Origin: CAYFUR01 sp964346275
GTDB lineage: Bacteria; Sumerlaeota; Sumerlaeia; SLMS01
DNA length: 53,376 nucleotides
Direction of reading: 5' to 3'
Assembly: GCA_964346275.1 (NCBI GenBank)
Contig: CAYFUR010000011.1
Coordinates: forward strand, 1-53,376
In this document: positions 32,245 to 40,069 of the stretch, one piece after another
How the letters are laid out: the number at the start of each line of letters is the position of its first letter
Numbering within the stretch: the first letter of the stretch is position 1
The notes under the pieces: generated by a model
The model's database searches: none
The model's input: only the letters and a program-made list of their open reading frames with translations
Told to the model about the DNA's origin: nothing
Program-made: the position numbers and the translations under genes

Positions 32245-32904
32245 ATGCCGCAGCCGACCTACTCGCCGGAAGTCTGGAAGAACTTTCTCGTCGTGGAAGG
32301 CCTCGATGGGGCGGGGACGTCCACCCAGTCACAGCTCCTCCGCGAGCGATTTCAAGCTGCCGGGTTTCCAGCGCAGCTTTCCGCCGAGCCGACCCCGGGA
32401 CCCATCGGCACCCTGATCAAACAGATCATGCGCCGACGCCTCCATGTCTCCGCGGATTCCGCGGTCGTCGAGCGCCAGCTTGGCCATCTCTTCGCCGCCG
32501 ATCGCCATGACCATCTTTACAACGAGGTCGATGGGGTTTCAAACCAGACAGGCCAGGGATTCGTGGCCATCTCGACCCGCTACTACTACTCCTCCTATGC
32601 TTACAACGCCCGGAACGACGCGGCGTTCGATTTTATCGACCGGCTCAACCGGGACTTCCCGCAGCCCGAGGCCATTGTCTATCTGACGGTCCCGCTGGAC
32701 GTTTCGCTGGAGCGCTTGAGGGAGCGCGATGTGCGGGAGTTCTACGAGCGCGAGGAAGAGCTGCGCCGTGTCGCGGAGAACTACGAGCGGCTCTTCGCGC
32801 CGATCCGCGAGCGCGTCGTCGAGGTGCCCTCGGTCGGAAAGCCGCCGGAAGTCGCGGACCAGGTATTCGAGAAACTCCGAGGCATCATGTCGGCGTTCCA
32901 GTAA
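32245..32904 (+). CDS. tmk: Thymidylate kinase with variant P-loop
   Basis: 219 residues. It phosphorylates dTMP to dTDP, needed for DNA synthesis and here also for dTDP-sugars. The P-loop reads FLVVEGLDGAGTSTQSQLLR (about 14-33): the usual Walker-A lysine (GxGKST) is threonine. The same substitution (GTTTQ or GTSTQ) is known in dTMP kinases of spirochaetes and some others, so the enzyme may still be active using other residues. The substrate side shows STRYYYSSYAYN in place of the common DRYxxSxxAYQ, and VYLTVPLDVSLERLRERD gives the R-rich lid region. A strong hairpin follows. Confidence 0.88.
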   Translation: MPQPTYSPEVWKNFLVVEGLDGAGTSTQSQLLRERFQAAGFPAQLSAEPTPGPIGTLIKQIMRRRLHVSADSAVVERQLGHLFAADRHDHLYNEVDGVSNQTGQGFVAISTRYYYSSYAYNARNDAAFDFIDRLNRDFPQPEAIVYLTVPLDVSLERLRERDVREFYEREEELRRVAENYERLFAPIRERVVEVPSVGKPPEVADQVFEKLRGIMSAFQ

Positions 32905-32922
32905 CGCCCCCCGAAAAGCGAA

Positions 32923-32945
32923 GGGGCCCGGTTCGAACGGGCCCC
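32923..32945. terminator. Hairpin between converging tmk and rsmG
   Basis: Perfect 8-base GC stem GGGGCCCG/CGGGCCCC with a 7-base loop. No T-run on either side, but its position between two converging genes fits a shared terminator. Confidence 0.55.
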
Positions 32946-32980
32946 CTGCAGGTCTGCTTTGTTGTCAGGCGGTTAACGGT

Positions 32981-33727
32981 TCAGCGGCTGCCGCGGAGCG
33001 GCCGCTTGGCCGGAATGCCTTCCTTGCGGGGAAAGCGGTCGGGAGTCAGGCCGGTCTTTTCGCTCCAGAGGGCGTGGCGCCGGGGTGCCCCGGGCCCAGC
33101 CTGGTAGCAGCGGGCATCGATGGCTCCCCCGCCGAGCTTGTTCAGGGCGAAGTCCGCATCCTTGATCTCCTCGTGGGGACTGGCGCCCTTGTAGGTGAGG
33201 AAATAGCCTTCCAGGCCGAGGAAGGGGAGGCAAAGCTCGAGGCTGATGGGGAGGGGCGCGAGAGCGCGGCTGGTGACGATGTCGAAGCGTTCGCGCCAGA
33301 CGAGTTCATGAGCGTGGGACTCGGCGCGGCCTTCGAGAACCTTGGCGTTTTCCAACTCCAGTTCGTCGACCACTTCGTTCAGGAAATCGATCCGTTTTTT
33401 CTGGGATTCGAGAAGCACAACCTGGCAGTCGGGCCAGAGAACGGCATAAACGATCCCTGGGATTCCGGCGCCGCTTCCGACGTCGAGAAGCTCTTCGGGC
33501 GGTTCGGCGAGGAAATCCTTGGGGGCGTTTTCAAGAGGAGCGAGAGCGTCGCCGATCACATGGACGGCGATATCGTTGGGGTCGCGGATGCCAGTGAGGT
33601 TGGCTTCACGGGTTCGCTGGCGCAGGAGTTCGATAAAGCGTGTGTAGGATTCGAGGAGTTCATCTTCTCGCTCGCCAGCATAGGGTTCGACGATTTCTGC
33701 CAGGAAGGAATGCAGTTGTTGAATCAT
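32981..33727 (-). CDS. rsmG: 16S rRNA (guanine-527-N7)-methyltransferase
   Basis: 248 residues. LTGIRDPNDIAVHVIGDALA and LLDVGSGAGIPGIVYAV (motif I) at about 45-100, VVLLESQKKRIDFLNEVV, FDIVTSRALAPLPISLEL and the C-terminal TPDRFPRKEGIPAKRPL are all diagnostic of RsmG/GidB. It methylates G527 in the 530 loop of 16S rRNA. In many bacteria it adjoins mnmG and parAB; here it instead overlaps the upstream GT2 gene by four bases (ATGA). The partner genes are not in the window. Confidence 0.93.
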   Translation of the reverse strand: MIQQLHSFLAEIVEPYAGEREDELLESYTRFIELLRQRTREANLTGIRDPNDIAVHVIGDALAPLENAPKDFLAEPPEELLDVGSGAGIPGIVYAVLWPDCQVVLLESQKKRIDFLNEVVDELELENAKVLEGRAESHAHELVWRERFDIVTSRALAPLPISLELCLPFLGLEGYFLTYKGASPHEEIKDADFALNKLGGGAIDARCYQAGPGAPRRHALWSEKTGLTPDRFPRKEGIPAKRPLRGSR

Positions 33728-34455
33728 AGACCTACCACCGGTGCGGGCTGGAAACGCAGGCGAAGCTGCGCCGCCAGGCCTTGCATGAGAATTTTGGAAT
33801 TAAACGTGGACTGACCAGCGCGCCGCTCCTCAAAGAGGATCGGCACTTCCAGAAAGCGGGCATCCATGGCGTGAGCGGCCACGAGCACTTCCTGGACAAT
33901 GGCTGGGCCGGTTGAGGCAACGTTGTCCCAATCAATTTTCTCGAGAACCCACCGGCGGAAAACGCGGTAGCCCGAAGTGCAATCTCTGACGGGAATTCCG
34001 AGCACGGTTCGAATATAAAGGTTCGCGAGTTGAGTGATGAGAGTCCGTATGCCATGCCGGCCAGTCTCACCCCCTCCGGGTACAAGGCGGCTGCCGATCA
34101 CAACATCGGCCTGCCGGCTTGCCTTCAGGAGCGGCCGGATAAATCGTGGGTGATGCGACCAATCTCCATCCATTTCTATGACGAGATCGGCTCCCAGTTC
34201 AAGTGCCTTTTTGAAGCCTGCAATGCCGGCCGTGCCCCTCCCCCGCTCATGCACGCGGTGAAGCAAATGCACGCGCGGGGACTTTTCGGCCAGATCTTTT
34301 ACCACCCGCCATGTTCCATCAGGAGAATTGTCATCGATCACAAGGACTTCAAGATAGCGGGATGTTTTCAGCAGGGAATCAATCAACGGGAGGATGTTGC
34401 TGGCTTCATTATATGTTGGGATTGTCGCGAAGATTCTCATTCCCCAGGTCTTCAT
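33724..34455 (-). CDS. Polyprenyl-phosphate mannose synthase-like GT2
   Basis: 243 residues. A soluble GT-A enzyme: MRIFATIPTYNEASNILPLI, VLVIDDNSPDGTWRVVKDLA, GTAGIAGFKKALELGADLVI, EMDGDWSHHPRFIRPLL and RDCTSGYRVFRRWVLEKIDW, then VPILFEERRAGQSTFNSKIL. This is the pattern of dolichol- or polyprenyl-phosphate mannose synthase without the extra membrane domain. It would supply a membrane-bound mannose donor. The ATG at 34440 (MRIF), five codons inside, is an equally good start. Ends in an ATGA overlap with rsmG. Confidence 0.92.
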   Translation of the reverse strand: MKTWGMRIFATIPTYNEASNILPLIDSLLKTSRYLEVLVIDDNSPDGTWRVVKDLAEKSPRVHLLHRVHERGRGTAGIAGFKKALELGADLVIEMDGDWSHHPRFIRPLLKASRQADVVIGSRLVPGGGETGRHGIRTLITQLANLYIRTVLGIPVRDCTSGYRVFRRWVLEKIDWDNVASTGPAIVQEVLVAAHAMDARFLEVPILFEERRAGQSTFNSKILMQGLAAQLRLRFQPAPVVGL

Positions 34456-34809
34456 CCCAAAATTGAACCAGGCGAGGCCTCTCGCCGCAAAAAAAGAGGT
34501 TCATGAGAGCTGGTCATCCCATGAACCGCTTACAGAAACCGCTTCATATCGGTCTTTGCAAGAGAAAAGTACCCCTTGCCCCACCACCAGAAGAGTGCGC
34601 CCGCATCGGCCCGGACGCTCGAATTGTCTAGACATATAGCCTGCAATCAGTTTTTACCCCGAAAAAACAGGCGTGGCGGCGCCTGGCGCTCCTCAGCCGC
34701 GCACTTCTCTCCCACGGCCGGTGGCGAGGTTTGTTTTGACCTTTCACCTCTTGGCGCCTAGCTCTCCAAAGACGCTTGATAAGCCATCCCGCCCACCCCA
34801 GAGGCCTCT
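34456..34809. other. 354-base divergent intergenic region with two hairpins
   Basis: No gene. It holds a perfect 6-base stem GGCGAG/CTCGCC (34471-34486) followed by an A-run, and an 8-base stem GGTTCATG/CATGAACC (34498-34527) with a 14-base loop. A TTGACC hexamer at 34736 could be the -35 for the WecA-like gene. It serves as promoter region for both the minus-strand GT2-rsmG pair and the plus-strand transferase. Confidence 0.4.
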
Positions 34810-35925
34810 TTGAGTATCTCCGTGCCCTTGCTCACAGCGCTCTTCCTCCTCGCCCTCCTGGCGGGCATGGCGGGCACGCGCCTTTCCATCATGGTCAGCC
34901 ACTGGCTGGAAATTCTCGATCGCCCTGCCGGCCGGAAATCCCATCGCGCCCCGGTGGCTTATCTCGGCGGTCTGGGAATCTTTCTGGGGTTCACCTTCGG
35001 CCTGCTGGGCCTGATGATCTGGGAGCCCGTCTTCTCGCTCTTGCATCAGGGGCGCCTGTTCCAGGTTCTTCTGGGGGCACTTGCCATCTTCCTGGTTGGC
35101 TTTTTCGACGACGTGCGGCCGATCCCCGCCCCGGTGAAGCTCTTTCTGCAAATCCTGGTCGCTTCGCTCATGTGGCTCGGCGGCGTGAAGATCGAGGTCC
35201 TGTCGATCATCATGCCCGGCGGCCAGCCCCTGGGCCCGGCGATCAGTTACCTGGTGACGGTGGGCTGGTATGTGGCCCTGATGAACTCGATCAATCTGGT
35301 GGACGGGCTCGATGGCCTCGCGGGAGGGATCACCTTCATCGGCGCCATGTCGCTGGTCGGTGTCGGCCTTGTTGTCGACCCGACAATCGACGTGGTCATC
35401 GGCGGATACCTCTCCATTCTGGCGGCCGGAGCAACCGCGGGATTCCTTTTCTACAACTGGCACCCGGCAAAAACTTTCATGGGCGACGGGGGCTCGCTGC
35501 TCCTGGGTTATTTGCTGGCAACGGCCTCGCTCATCGGCTCGACAAAAACTCCCACGCTTCTGGCCCTGGCGGTGCCCATCGTGGCCCTCGGCCTGCCACT
35601 CTTCGAAACGGGGTTTTCCTTCCTGCGCCGGGCCCTCAGCGGCCAGCACCCTTTCCGGCCGGACAGGCGGCATCTCCACCACCGCCTTCTTGACCTCGGG
35701 CTGGACCAGCGCCGCGTGGTGCTGATTCTTCTTTTTTTCACGGCTTTTCTCGGGGTCAACTCCGTGCTCATCGCCCTCGCGCGCGCCCAGGTGCTGCTTT
35801 TCAACGTCTTCCTGATCATCGGCGGAGTGCTCTTGCTTATCGAAAACCTGAAATACCTTGAGCGCAGCCGTCCCCGCAACGGCGCCGCCACTCCGGTGGA
35901 AAACCGCCCGCACGCCGGGGAATAG
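34810..35925 (+). CDS. WecA/MraY-family phospho-sugar transferase
   Basis: 371 residues with a TTG start at 34810. About ten transmembrane segments. The cytoplasmic loops hold the family motifs: RKSHRAPVAYLGGLGIF, VGFFDDVRPIPAPVKLFLQI (first DD), MNSINLVDGLDGLAGGI, WHPAKTFMGDGGSLLLGYLL and RPDRRHLHHRLLDLGLDQRR (the HHxH/R motif that marks WecA-type, not MraY-type, enzymes). It would transfer GlcNAc-1-phosphate or a similar sugar phosphate to undecaprenyl phosphate, starting glycan assembly. It may initiate the polymer made by the 8.4-15.9 kb operon. That link is inference. Confidence 0.9.
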   Translation: MSISVPLLTALFLLALLAGMAGTRLSIMVSHWLEILDRPAGRKSHRAPVAYLGGLGIFLGFTFGLLGLMIWEPVFSLLHQGRLFQVLLGALAIFLVGFFDDVRPIPAPVKLFLQILVASLMWLGGVKIEVLSIIMPGGQPLGPAISYLVTVGWYVALMNSINLVDGLDGLAGGITFIGAMSLVGVGLVVDPTIDVVIGGYLSILAAGATAGFLFYNWHPAKTFMGDGGSLLLGYLLATASLIGSTKTPTLLALAVPIVALGLPLFETGFSFLRRALSGQHPFRPDRRHLHHRLLDLGLDQRRVVLILLFFTAFLGVNSVLIALARAQVLLFNVFLIIGGVLLLIENLKYLERSRPRNGAATPVENRPHAGE

Positions 35926-36008
35926 AGATTGCTCCCTCTCCATGGGCACAGGAGTCTTTACAGTTAAACGAAACGGCCCTCGATGCCCTTAAGAGAAAGG
36001 GAACAACC

Positions 36009-36521
36009 ATGATCTCCAAGAATCTGCTGAAAAAAATGAATGAACAGATCGTCCACGAGCTGTTTGCCTCGAATGCCTATCTGGCGACGGCATGCCACCT
36101 GGACGACCAGGATCTCCGGGTCCTTTCCGCCTACTTCATGAAGCACTCGGCGGAAGAGCGCGACCACGCGTTAAAAATCGTGAATTATCTGCTGGAAATC
36201 GGAGCGCCGGTGAAAATCGGAGCGATCCCCGAACCTAAGTCCGATTTTGCCAGCGTGCGCGAAGCGGTCGAGCATGGCCTGGAATCGGAAAAACACGTGA
36301 CCGCTCTCATCAATGAGTTGATGACGATCGCGCATGAAGATAACGATTACGCATCCATCTCCTTCCTGCGCTGGTTTGTCGACGAGCAGGTGGAAGAAGA
36401 AGCCCAGATGCAGGAACTGCTCGGCTTGATTAAACACGCCGGCGACCAGCATATGCTTCTCGTGGAGGACCGGTTGCTCAAAAAGGGAATCGGCCTGGAA
36501 GAGCCTGGCGCCGCAGAGTAA
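36009..36521 (+). CDS. Bacterial ferritin
   Basis: 170 residues, the length of FtnA-type ferritins. Four-helix bundle with ferroxidase ligands in HELFASNAYLATACHLDDQD (Glu in helix A), FMKHSAEERDHALKIVNYLL (E-x-x-H in helix B) and RWFVDEQVEEEAQMQELLGL (E...Q in helix D). It stores iron as a 24-mer in the cytoplasm. A small hairpin CCCTT/AAGGG (35986-36001) covers the likely ribosome binding site, which could modulate translation. No Fur box is evident. A textbook terminator follows. Confidence 0.92.
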   Translation: MISKNLLKKMNEQIVHELFASNAYLATACHLDDQDLRVLSAYFMKHSAEERDHALKIVNYLLEIGAPVKIGAIPEPKSDFASVREAVEHGLESEKHVTALINELMTIAHEDNDYASISFLRWFVDEQVEEEAQMQELLGLIKHAGDQHMLLVEDRLLKKGIGLEEPGAAE

Positions 36522-36543
36522 AACGTATAGATACACAGGAAAC

Positions 36544-36580
36544 GGCCGGAAAGAGAGCAAGCTCTCCTTCCGGCCTTTTG
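36544..36580 (+). terminator. Intrinsic terminator after ferritin gene
   Basis: Long stem GGCCGGAA-A-GAGAG/CTCTC-C-TTCCGGCC (36544-36575) with a CAAG loop, then TTTTGCTTTTT. Works for the plus strand and, being symmetrical, may also serve the converging leuB gene. Confidence 0.85.
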
Positions 36581-36604
36581 CTTTTTCCACACTGTGCTTT
36601 GGGC

Positions 36605-37669
36605 TTACGCCTTGTTGACGTAGCTCCTCACGAGGTTGCCCACATCGCTTGTGCCGCGACCCATCTTGCCCACGCCCAGGCCGGGAAGCTCGCCGGCGGC
36701 TTTTTCCACGGCCTTCTCAATCGCCTGCGCCGCTTTCTTCTCGCCCAGGTGCTCCAGCATCATGGCCCCCGCGCGAATACACGCCAGCGGGTTGATCACG
36801 TTCTGGCCCGTAAACTGGGGCGCCGTGCCGCCGACGGGCTCGAACATGGAGACACCGCCGGGATCGGGATTGATGTTCCCCGCCGCAGCAACGCCCAGGC
36901 CGCCCTGGATGATTCCGCCGAGGTCGGTAATGATGTCGCCAAACATATTGTCGGTCACGATCACGTCGTAAACCTCGGGCTGGTCCACCATGTACATACA
37001 GCACGCATCGACGTGGTGATAGGCCGTCTTGACCTGTGGGTATTCTTGGGCCACTTCCTCGAAGGTGCGCACCCAGAGATCAAACTGATAGGTCAACACG
37101 TTGGATTTGCCAACGAGATGCAGCGTCTTGCGCTTGCGTTTTTTCGCCACTTCAAAGGAAAAACGGATACAGCGCTCGACGCCCTTGCGCGTGCTGACGG
37201 AGGACTGGATGGCGACCTCGTCCTCGGTGCCGCGTTTGAGATAACCACCGGTGCCGGTATAGAGCCCCTCGGTATTTTCCCGCACAACAACGAAATCGAT
37301 TTCTTTCGCGCCTTTTTCCGCCAGCGGGGATTTCACGCCGGGGTAAAGCTTGCAAGGGCGCAGGTTGATATACTGATCAAACTCGAAGCGCATTTTGAGC
37401 AGGATCTCCCGCTCCAGAACACCCGGGGGAAAATCGGGGCTGCCCAGCGCGGACAAGTACAGAGCATCGTGCTGGCGAAGCTGTTCGAGCGTCTTGTCGG
37501 ACAGCGTTTCGCCGGTGCGGCCATAGCGCGCGCCGCCGAGATCGTATTTCTTCAGCTTGAGCTGGAAGCCAAACTTTTTCGCCGCGGCCCGCAAAACCTT
37601 CGTTCCCTCGGCCATCACTTCCGGGCCGGTTCCATCGCCGGGCAGAACGGCAATATTATAAGTCTTCAT
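36605..37669 (-). CDS. leuB: 3-Isopropylmalate dehydrogenase family enzyme
   Basis: 354 residues. Beta-decarboxylating dehydrogenase signatures: IAVLPGDGTGPEVMAEGTKV at the start, INLRPCKLYPGV, VVVRENTEGLYTG, then VDACCMYMVDQPEVYDVIVT, DNMFGDIITDLGG (metal-binding Asp) and FEPVGGTAPQFTGQNVINPL. Closest in style to 3-isopropylmalate dehydrogenase (leucine synthesis). The related tartrate, homoisocitrate and isocitrate enzymes cannot be excluded by eye. No other leu genes are adjacent. Length and motifs are complete. Confidence 0.87.
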   Translation of the reverse strand: MKTYNIAVLPGDGTGPEVMAEGTKVLRAAAKKFGFQLKLKKYDLGGARYGRTGETLSDKTLEQLRQHDALYLSALGSPDFPPGVLEREILLKMRFEFDQYINLRPCKLYPGVKSPLAEKGAKEIDFVVVRENTEGLYTGTGGYLKRGTEDEVAIQSSVSTRKGVERCIRFSFEVAKKRKRKTLHLVGKSNVLTYQFDLWVRTFEEVAQEYPQVKTAYHHVDACCMYMVDQPEVYDVIVTDNMFGDIITDLGGIIQGGLGVAAAGNINPDPGGVSMFEPVGGTAPQFTGQNVINPLACIRAGAMMLEHLGEKKAAQAIEKAVEKAAGELPGLGVGKMGRGTSDVGNLVRSYVNKA

Positions 37670-37815
37670 CGTTTCATGCTCCTTGGTTGCCGCGCCCGCT
37701 CGCGCACGGCGGAAACTGGGGTCGCGGTTTAGAGAACAACGCGCCCGGGACGCAACGGTTCTTTTCTCCGCGGAAACATCATGGAAACGGAGGAAGGCCT
37801 GAAAAGGCGGAAGAA

Positions 37816-38046
37816 TTAGTCAGCCAACTCGGTGCTGCGGAGCCACTCGCGAACGCGCTTGCCGGTGATCGATGTCATGTCGTGCCCGCCCACGATCAGT
37901 GGATCGTCGATGAGCTGGATACTGTCGTGGCGTGGGTCGTATTCGTAAAGACGCTCGAGGCCCATGGCTTTGATCTGAACGCAGAACCGGATGCGCCCGT
38001 CCTCGAATTCTTCTTTTTCCGTCAGTTGAAAATCAGAATCATGCAT
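37816..38046 (-). CDS. Small acidic protein, unknown
   Basis: 76 residues from the ATG at 38046, five bases after the DUF4190-like gene's stop. A compact alpha/beta composition with no signal or membrane span: RFCVQIKAMGLERLYEYDPR, IQLIDDPLIVGGHD, REWLRSTELAD. I do not recognise the family. The frame reads open far upstream, but that part is a shadow of folC. Tight spacing suggests it is cotranslated with the membrane protein before it. Confidence 0.6.
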   Translation of the reverse strand: MHDSDFQLTEKEEFEDGRIRFCVQIKAMGLERLYEYDPRHDSIQLIDDPLIVGGHDMTSITGKRVREWLRSTELAD

Positions 38047-38051
38047 CGCGT

Positions 38052-38375
38052 TCAATAAGCTCCAGAGGTGCTCTCGGCTCCGACGGCAAGGACCAAAGGA
38101 AAAACGAAGAGCAAAAGCACGAAAATCATCAGCAGGGTCCCCAATCCTCCGATAATCACTCCCGCATAGGCAAAGCCCCGCGGCTGGCGCCCCAACGCCA
38201 TGAGGCCCATGAAGAAACCAATGGGGCAAAGGCATCCGCACATCAACAGCCCGATCAGCGAAACAATAAACGAGGCGAGTCCGAGCTGGTTTTCCCGCGG
38301 AGCCTGCACAATGACCGTCTGGGGATACTGATTCGGCGGTGGATACTGATTCGGTGGCGGATAGTGGTTGGACAT
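38052..38375 (-). CDS. DUF4190-like small membrane protein
   Basis: 107 residues from the ATG at 38375. N-terminal repeats of the type NQYPPP (three in succession) form a proline- and tyrosine-rich tail. Two membrane segments follow: LGLASFIVSLIGLLMCGCLC and FAYAGVIIGGLGTLLMIFVL with an extended hydrophobic end. RENQLGLASFIVSLIG and ALGRQPRGFAYAGVIIG match the DUF4190 pattern of paired glycine-rich hairpins. Function of the family is unknown. It lies 62 bases after folC. Confidence 0.75.
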   Translation of the reverse strand: MSNHYPPPNQYPPPNQYPQTVIVQAPRENQLGLASFIVSLIGLLMCGCLCPIGFFMGLMALGRQPRGFAYAGVIIGGLGTLLMIFVLLLFVFPLVLAVGAESTSGAY

Positions 38376-38437
38376 GGCGGGAGCGCGGATCCTGGCGGAA
38401 TACGCAATCGTCGAGAAGCACGCCCGGAGGCACAACC

Positions 38438-39829
38438 TTAATGGGCCTGCGCCCCCTTTTTCCAAGCCGCCCGGAGAGTGCCCAGCGTATAGAGCGTCCC
38501 CGCCGCGACGATGGCGTGGCCCGTTTCCAGAGCGCGGCCCACGGCGCTCTCCGGATCGGCCGCCGCTTTGGCTGGATAGCCCGCCTGGCGAATCGATCGG
38601 GCCAGCCCTTCCGCCCCGGCGCCGCGCGGGCCAGGTATCGGACAGGTGATGACGCGATGCAGCCGCGCCGGCTCGCATGCGGAGAGTAGATTCTCGAGAA
38701 AACCCGCCGCGTCTTTATCGCGCTGCATTCCGAAGAGAAACACAAAGCGTGGATCCTCGCGCTCGCCCACAAGGCGCGAAACTTCCCGGCCCAGGGCCCG
38801 CGCACTGAGAGGGCAGTGAGCCCCGTCCAGAAGAAGCAGCCCGCCCTGGGCTCCGCGATGCACCTCCAGCCTCCCCGGCCAGTTCGTCCGCTCCAGGCCT
38901 TTCAGAAGATGGACACCCTCCGGCGAAAGACCTTCGTCCTTCAAAAAGTACCAGACGGCCGCCACTGCCGCTTCCAGGTTCCCGAGCTGAAACCCACCGC
39001 GCAGCGGGAGGATGCCGGAAGCCTCGCGGCCCGAAGGAAGGCGCAGGGTGACGCGCTGGCCGGCGTCCGTTGCCTCCGCATGCAGCACCGGGTTGTGCTC
39101 CCAGGCGCGGATCAAAGGCGCGCCGAGCTCTTCCGCCCGGCGGCTGATCACCGGCCAGACTCGCTCGAAGAATTGGGGGTCCTGGCGGCCAACGATGACC
39201 GGGCGTCCCGGCTTGATGATCCCGGCTTTTTCGGCGGCGATTTCCTCGATGGTATTCCCGAGGAGTTTGATATGATCCATCCCGAGCGTCGTGATCACCG
39301 ATACCACGGGATCGACGACGTTGGTGCAATCGAGCCGCCCGCCCAGTCCTGTTTCCCAAACAACCGCCTGCTGGCGGGGCCGCCCTTCCAGGCGAAGCGA
39401 CTCCCCCCGGGCGCGGAATTCCACCAGCGCCAGCGCCGTCAGCATTTCGAAAACCGTGCGATAGGGGTGAGGGCCGTCCAGGCCCCGGCGCTGCTCGGGG
39501 GCGAGGTGGTCGTAAAACGCCTGCAGGCCCTGCTCGAACTCTTTGAGCGTCCAGGGCTCCCCATCGGAGCGATATCGCTCGCCGAAATGCTCGATGTGGG
39601 GGCTGCTGTAAAGGGCCGTGGGGAAGCCGAGCCCGAGAAGAAGTGCCTCGCAAATGGCAGCCGTGGATCCTTTTCCCTTGGTTCCGGCAAGGTGAAGGAA
39701 GCGCTGGCCGGATTGGGGGGTGCCCAGGCTGTCGAGCCAGGCCTCATAGCGCCCGAGATCGTATTCCTCCTCGTTGTAGGAGCGGGCGGCTGGTTTTCTT
39801 TCCAGGTCGAGAAGTCGGTCGATGATCAC
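38438..39829 (-). CDS. folC: Folylpolyglutamate/dihydrofolate synthase
   Basis: 463 residues. A Mur-ligase-like enzyme that adds glutamate to folates (and dihydropteroate to make dihydrofolate). The ATP-binding loop is FLHLAGTKGKGSTAAICEAL (about 44-63). YSSPHIEHFGERYR, WETGLGGRLDCTNVV, TTLGMDHIKLLGNTIEEIAA and EKAGIIKPGRPVIVGRQ follow. The C-terminal domain has WPGRLEVHRG and LLLLDGAHCPLSARALG, the usual LDGAHNP with Asn replaced by Cys. Common neighbours (accD, the DedD gene) are absent. A gap of 240 bases to the divergent next gene contains the promoter. Confidence 0.92.
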   Translation of the reverse strand: MIIDRLLDLERKPAARSYNEEEYDLGRYEAWLDSLGTPQSGQRFLHLAGTKGKGSTAAICEALLLGLGFPTALYSSPHIEHFGERYRSDGEPWTLKEFEQGLQAFYDHLAPEQRRGLDGPHPYRTVFEMLTALALVEFRARGESLRLEGRPRQQAVVWETGLGGRLDCTNVVDPVVSVITTLGMDHIKLLGNTIEEIAAEKAGIIKPGRPVIVGRQDPQFFERVWPVISRRAEELGAPLIRAWEHNPVLHAEATDAGQRVTLRLPSGREASGILPLRGGFQLGNLEAAVAAVWYFLKDEGLSPEGVHLLKGLERTNWPGRLEVHRGAQGGLLLLDGAHCPLSARALGREVSRLVGEREDPRFVFLFGMQRDKDAAGFLENLLSACEPARLHRVITCPIPGPRGAGAEGLARSIRQAGYPAKAAADPESAVGRALETGHAIVAAGTLYTLGTLRAAWKKGAQAH

Positions 39830-39994
39830 AGAAGTTTTCGTCTATTTCCATTTTGGATGTGTCCTCAATCAGTAAGGGGTTGCCTGAGCGATCTTAAGAC
39901 CGAATCACAATGATTTTTCTTTTTGACGGCTCGATTCATTGACGATTGCATGAATCAGTCGCAAATCGGCGATGAGAGCCTTCCCACAACGATT

Positions 39995-40020
39995 GATTGC
40001 CCTTTACTGGACAGGCAATC
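39995..40020. promoter_or_regulatory. Hairpin in AT-richer intergenic region
   Basis: GATTGCC/GGCAATC, perfect 7-base arms with a 12-base loop, 50 bases before the start of the disordered membrane protein gene. The 39830-40069 gap is more AT-rich than its surroundings and holds a TTGACG at 39922 with TTGCAT 17 bases on. It is the promoter region of two divergent genes (folC and the plus-strand membrane protein). Confidence 0.35.
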
Positions 40021-40069
40021 TGGGAAACACTTTGTCCTTACAACGAGATGACTTCCCACGGGGGCTACC

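Noticed and set aside
32925..32945. T-arm-like GGTTCGAAC
   Set aside because: It is the loop of a perfect terminator hairpin; no tRNA is around it.
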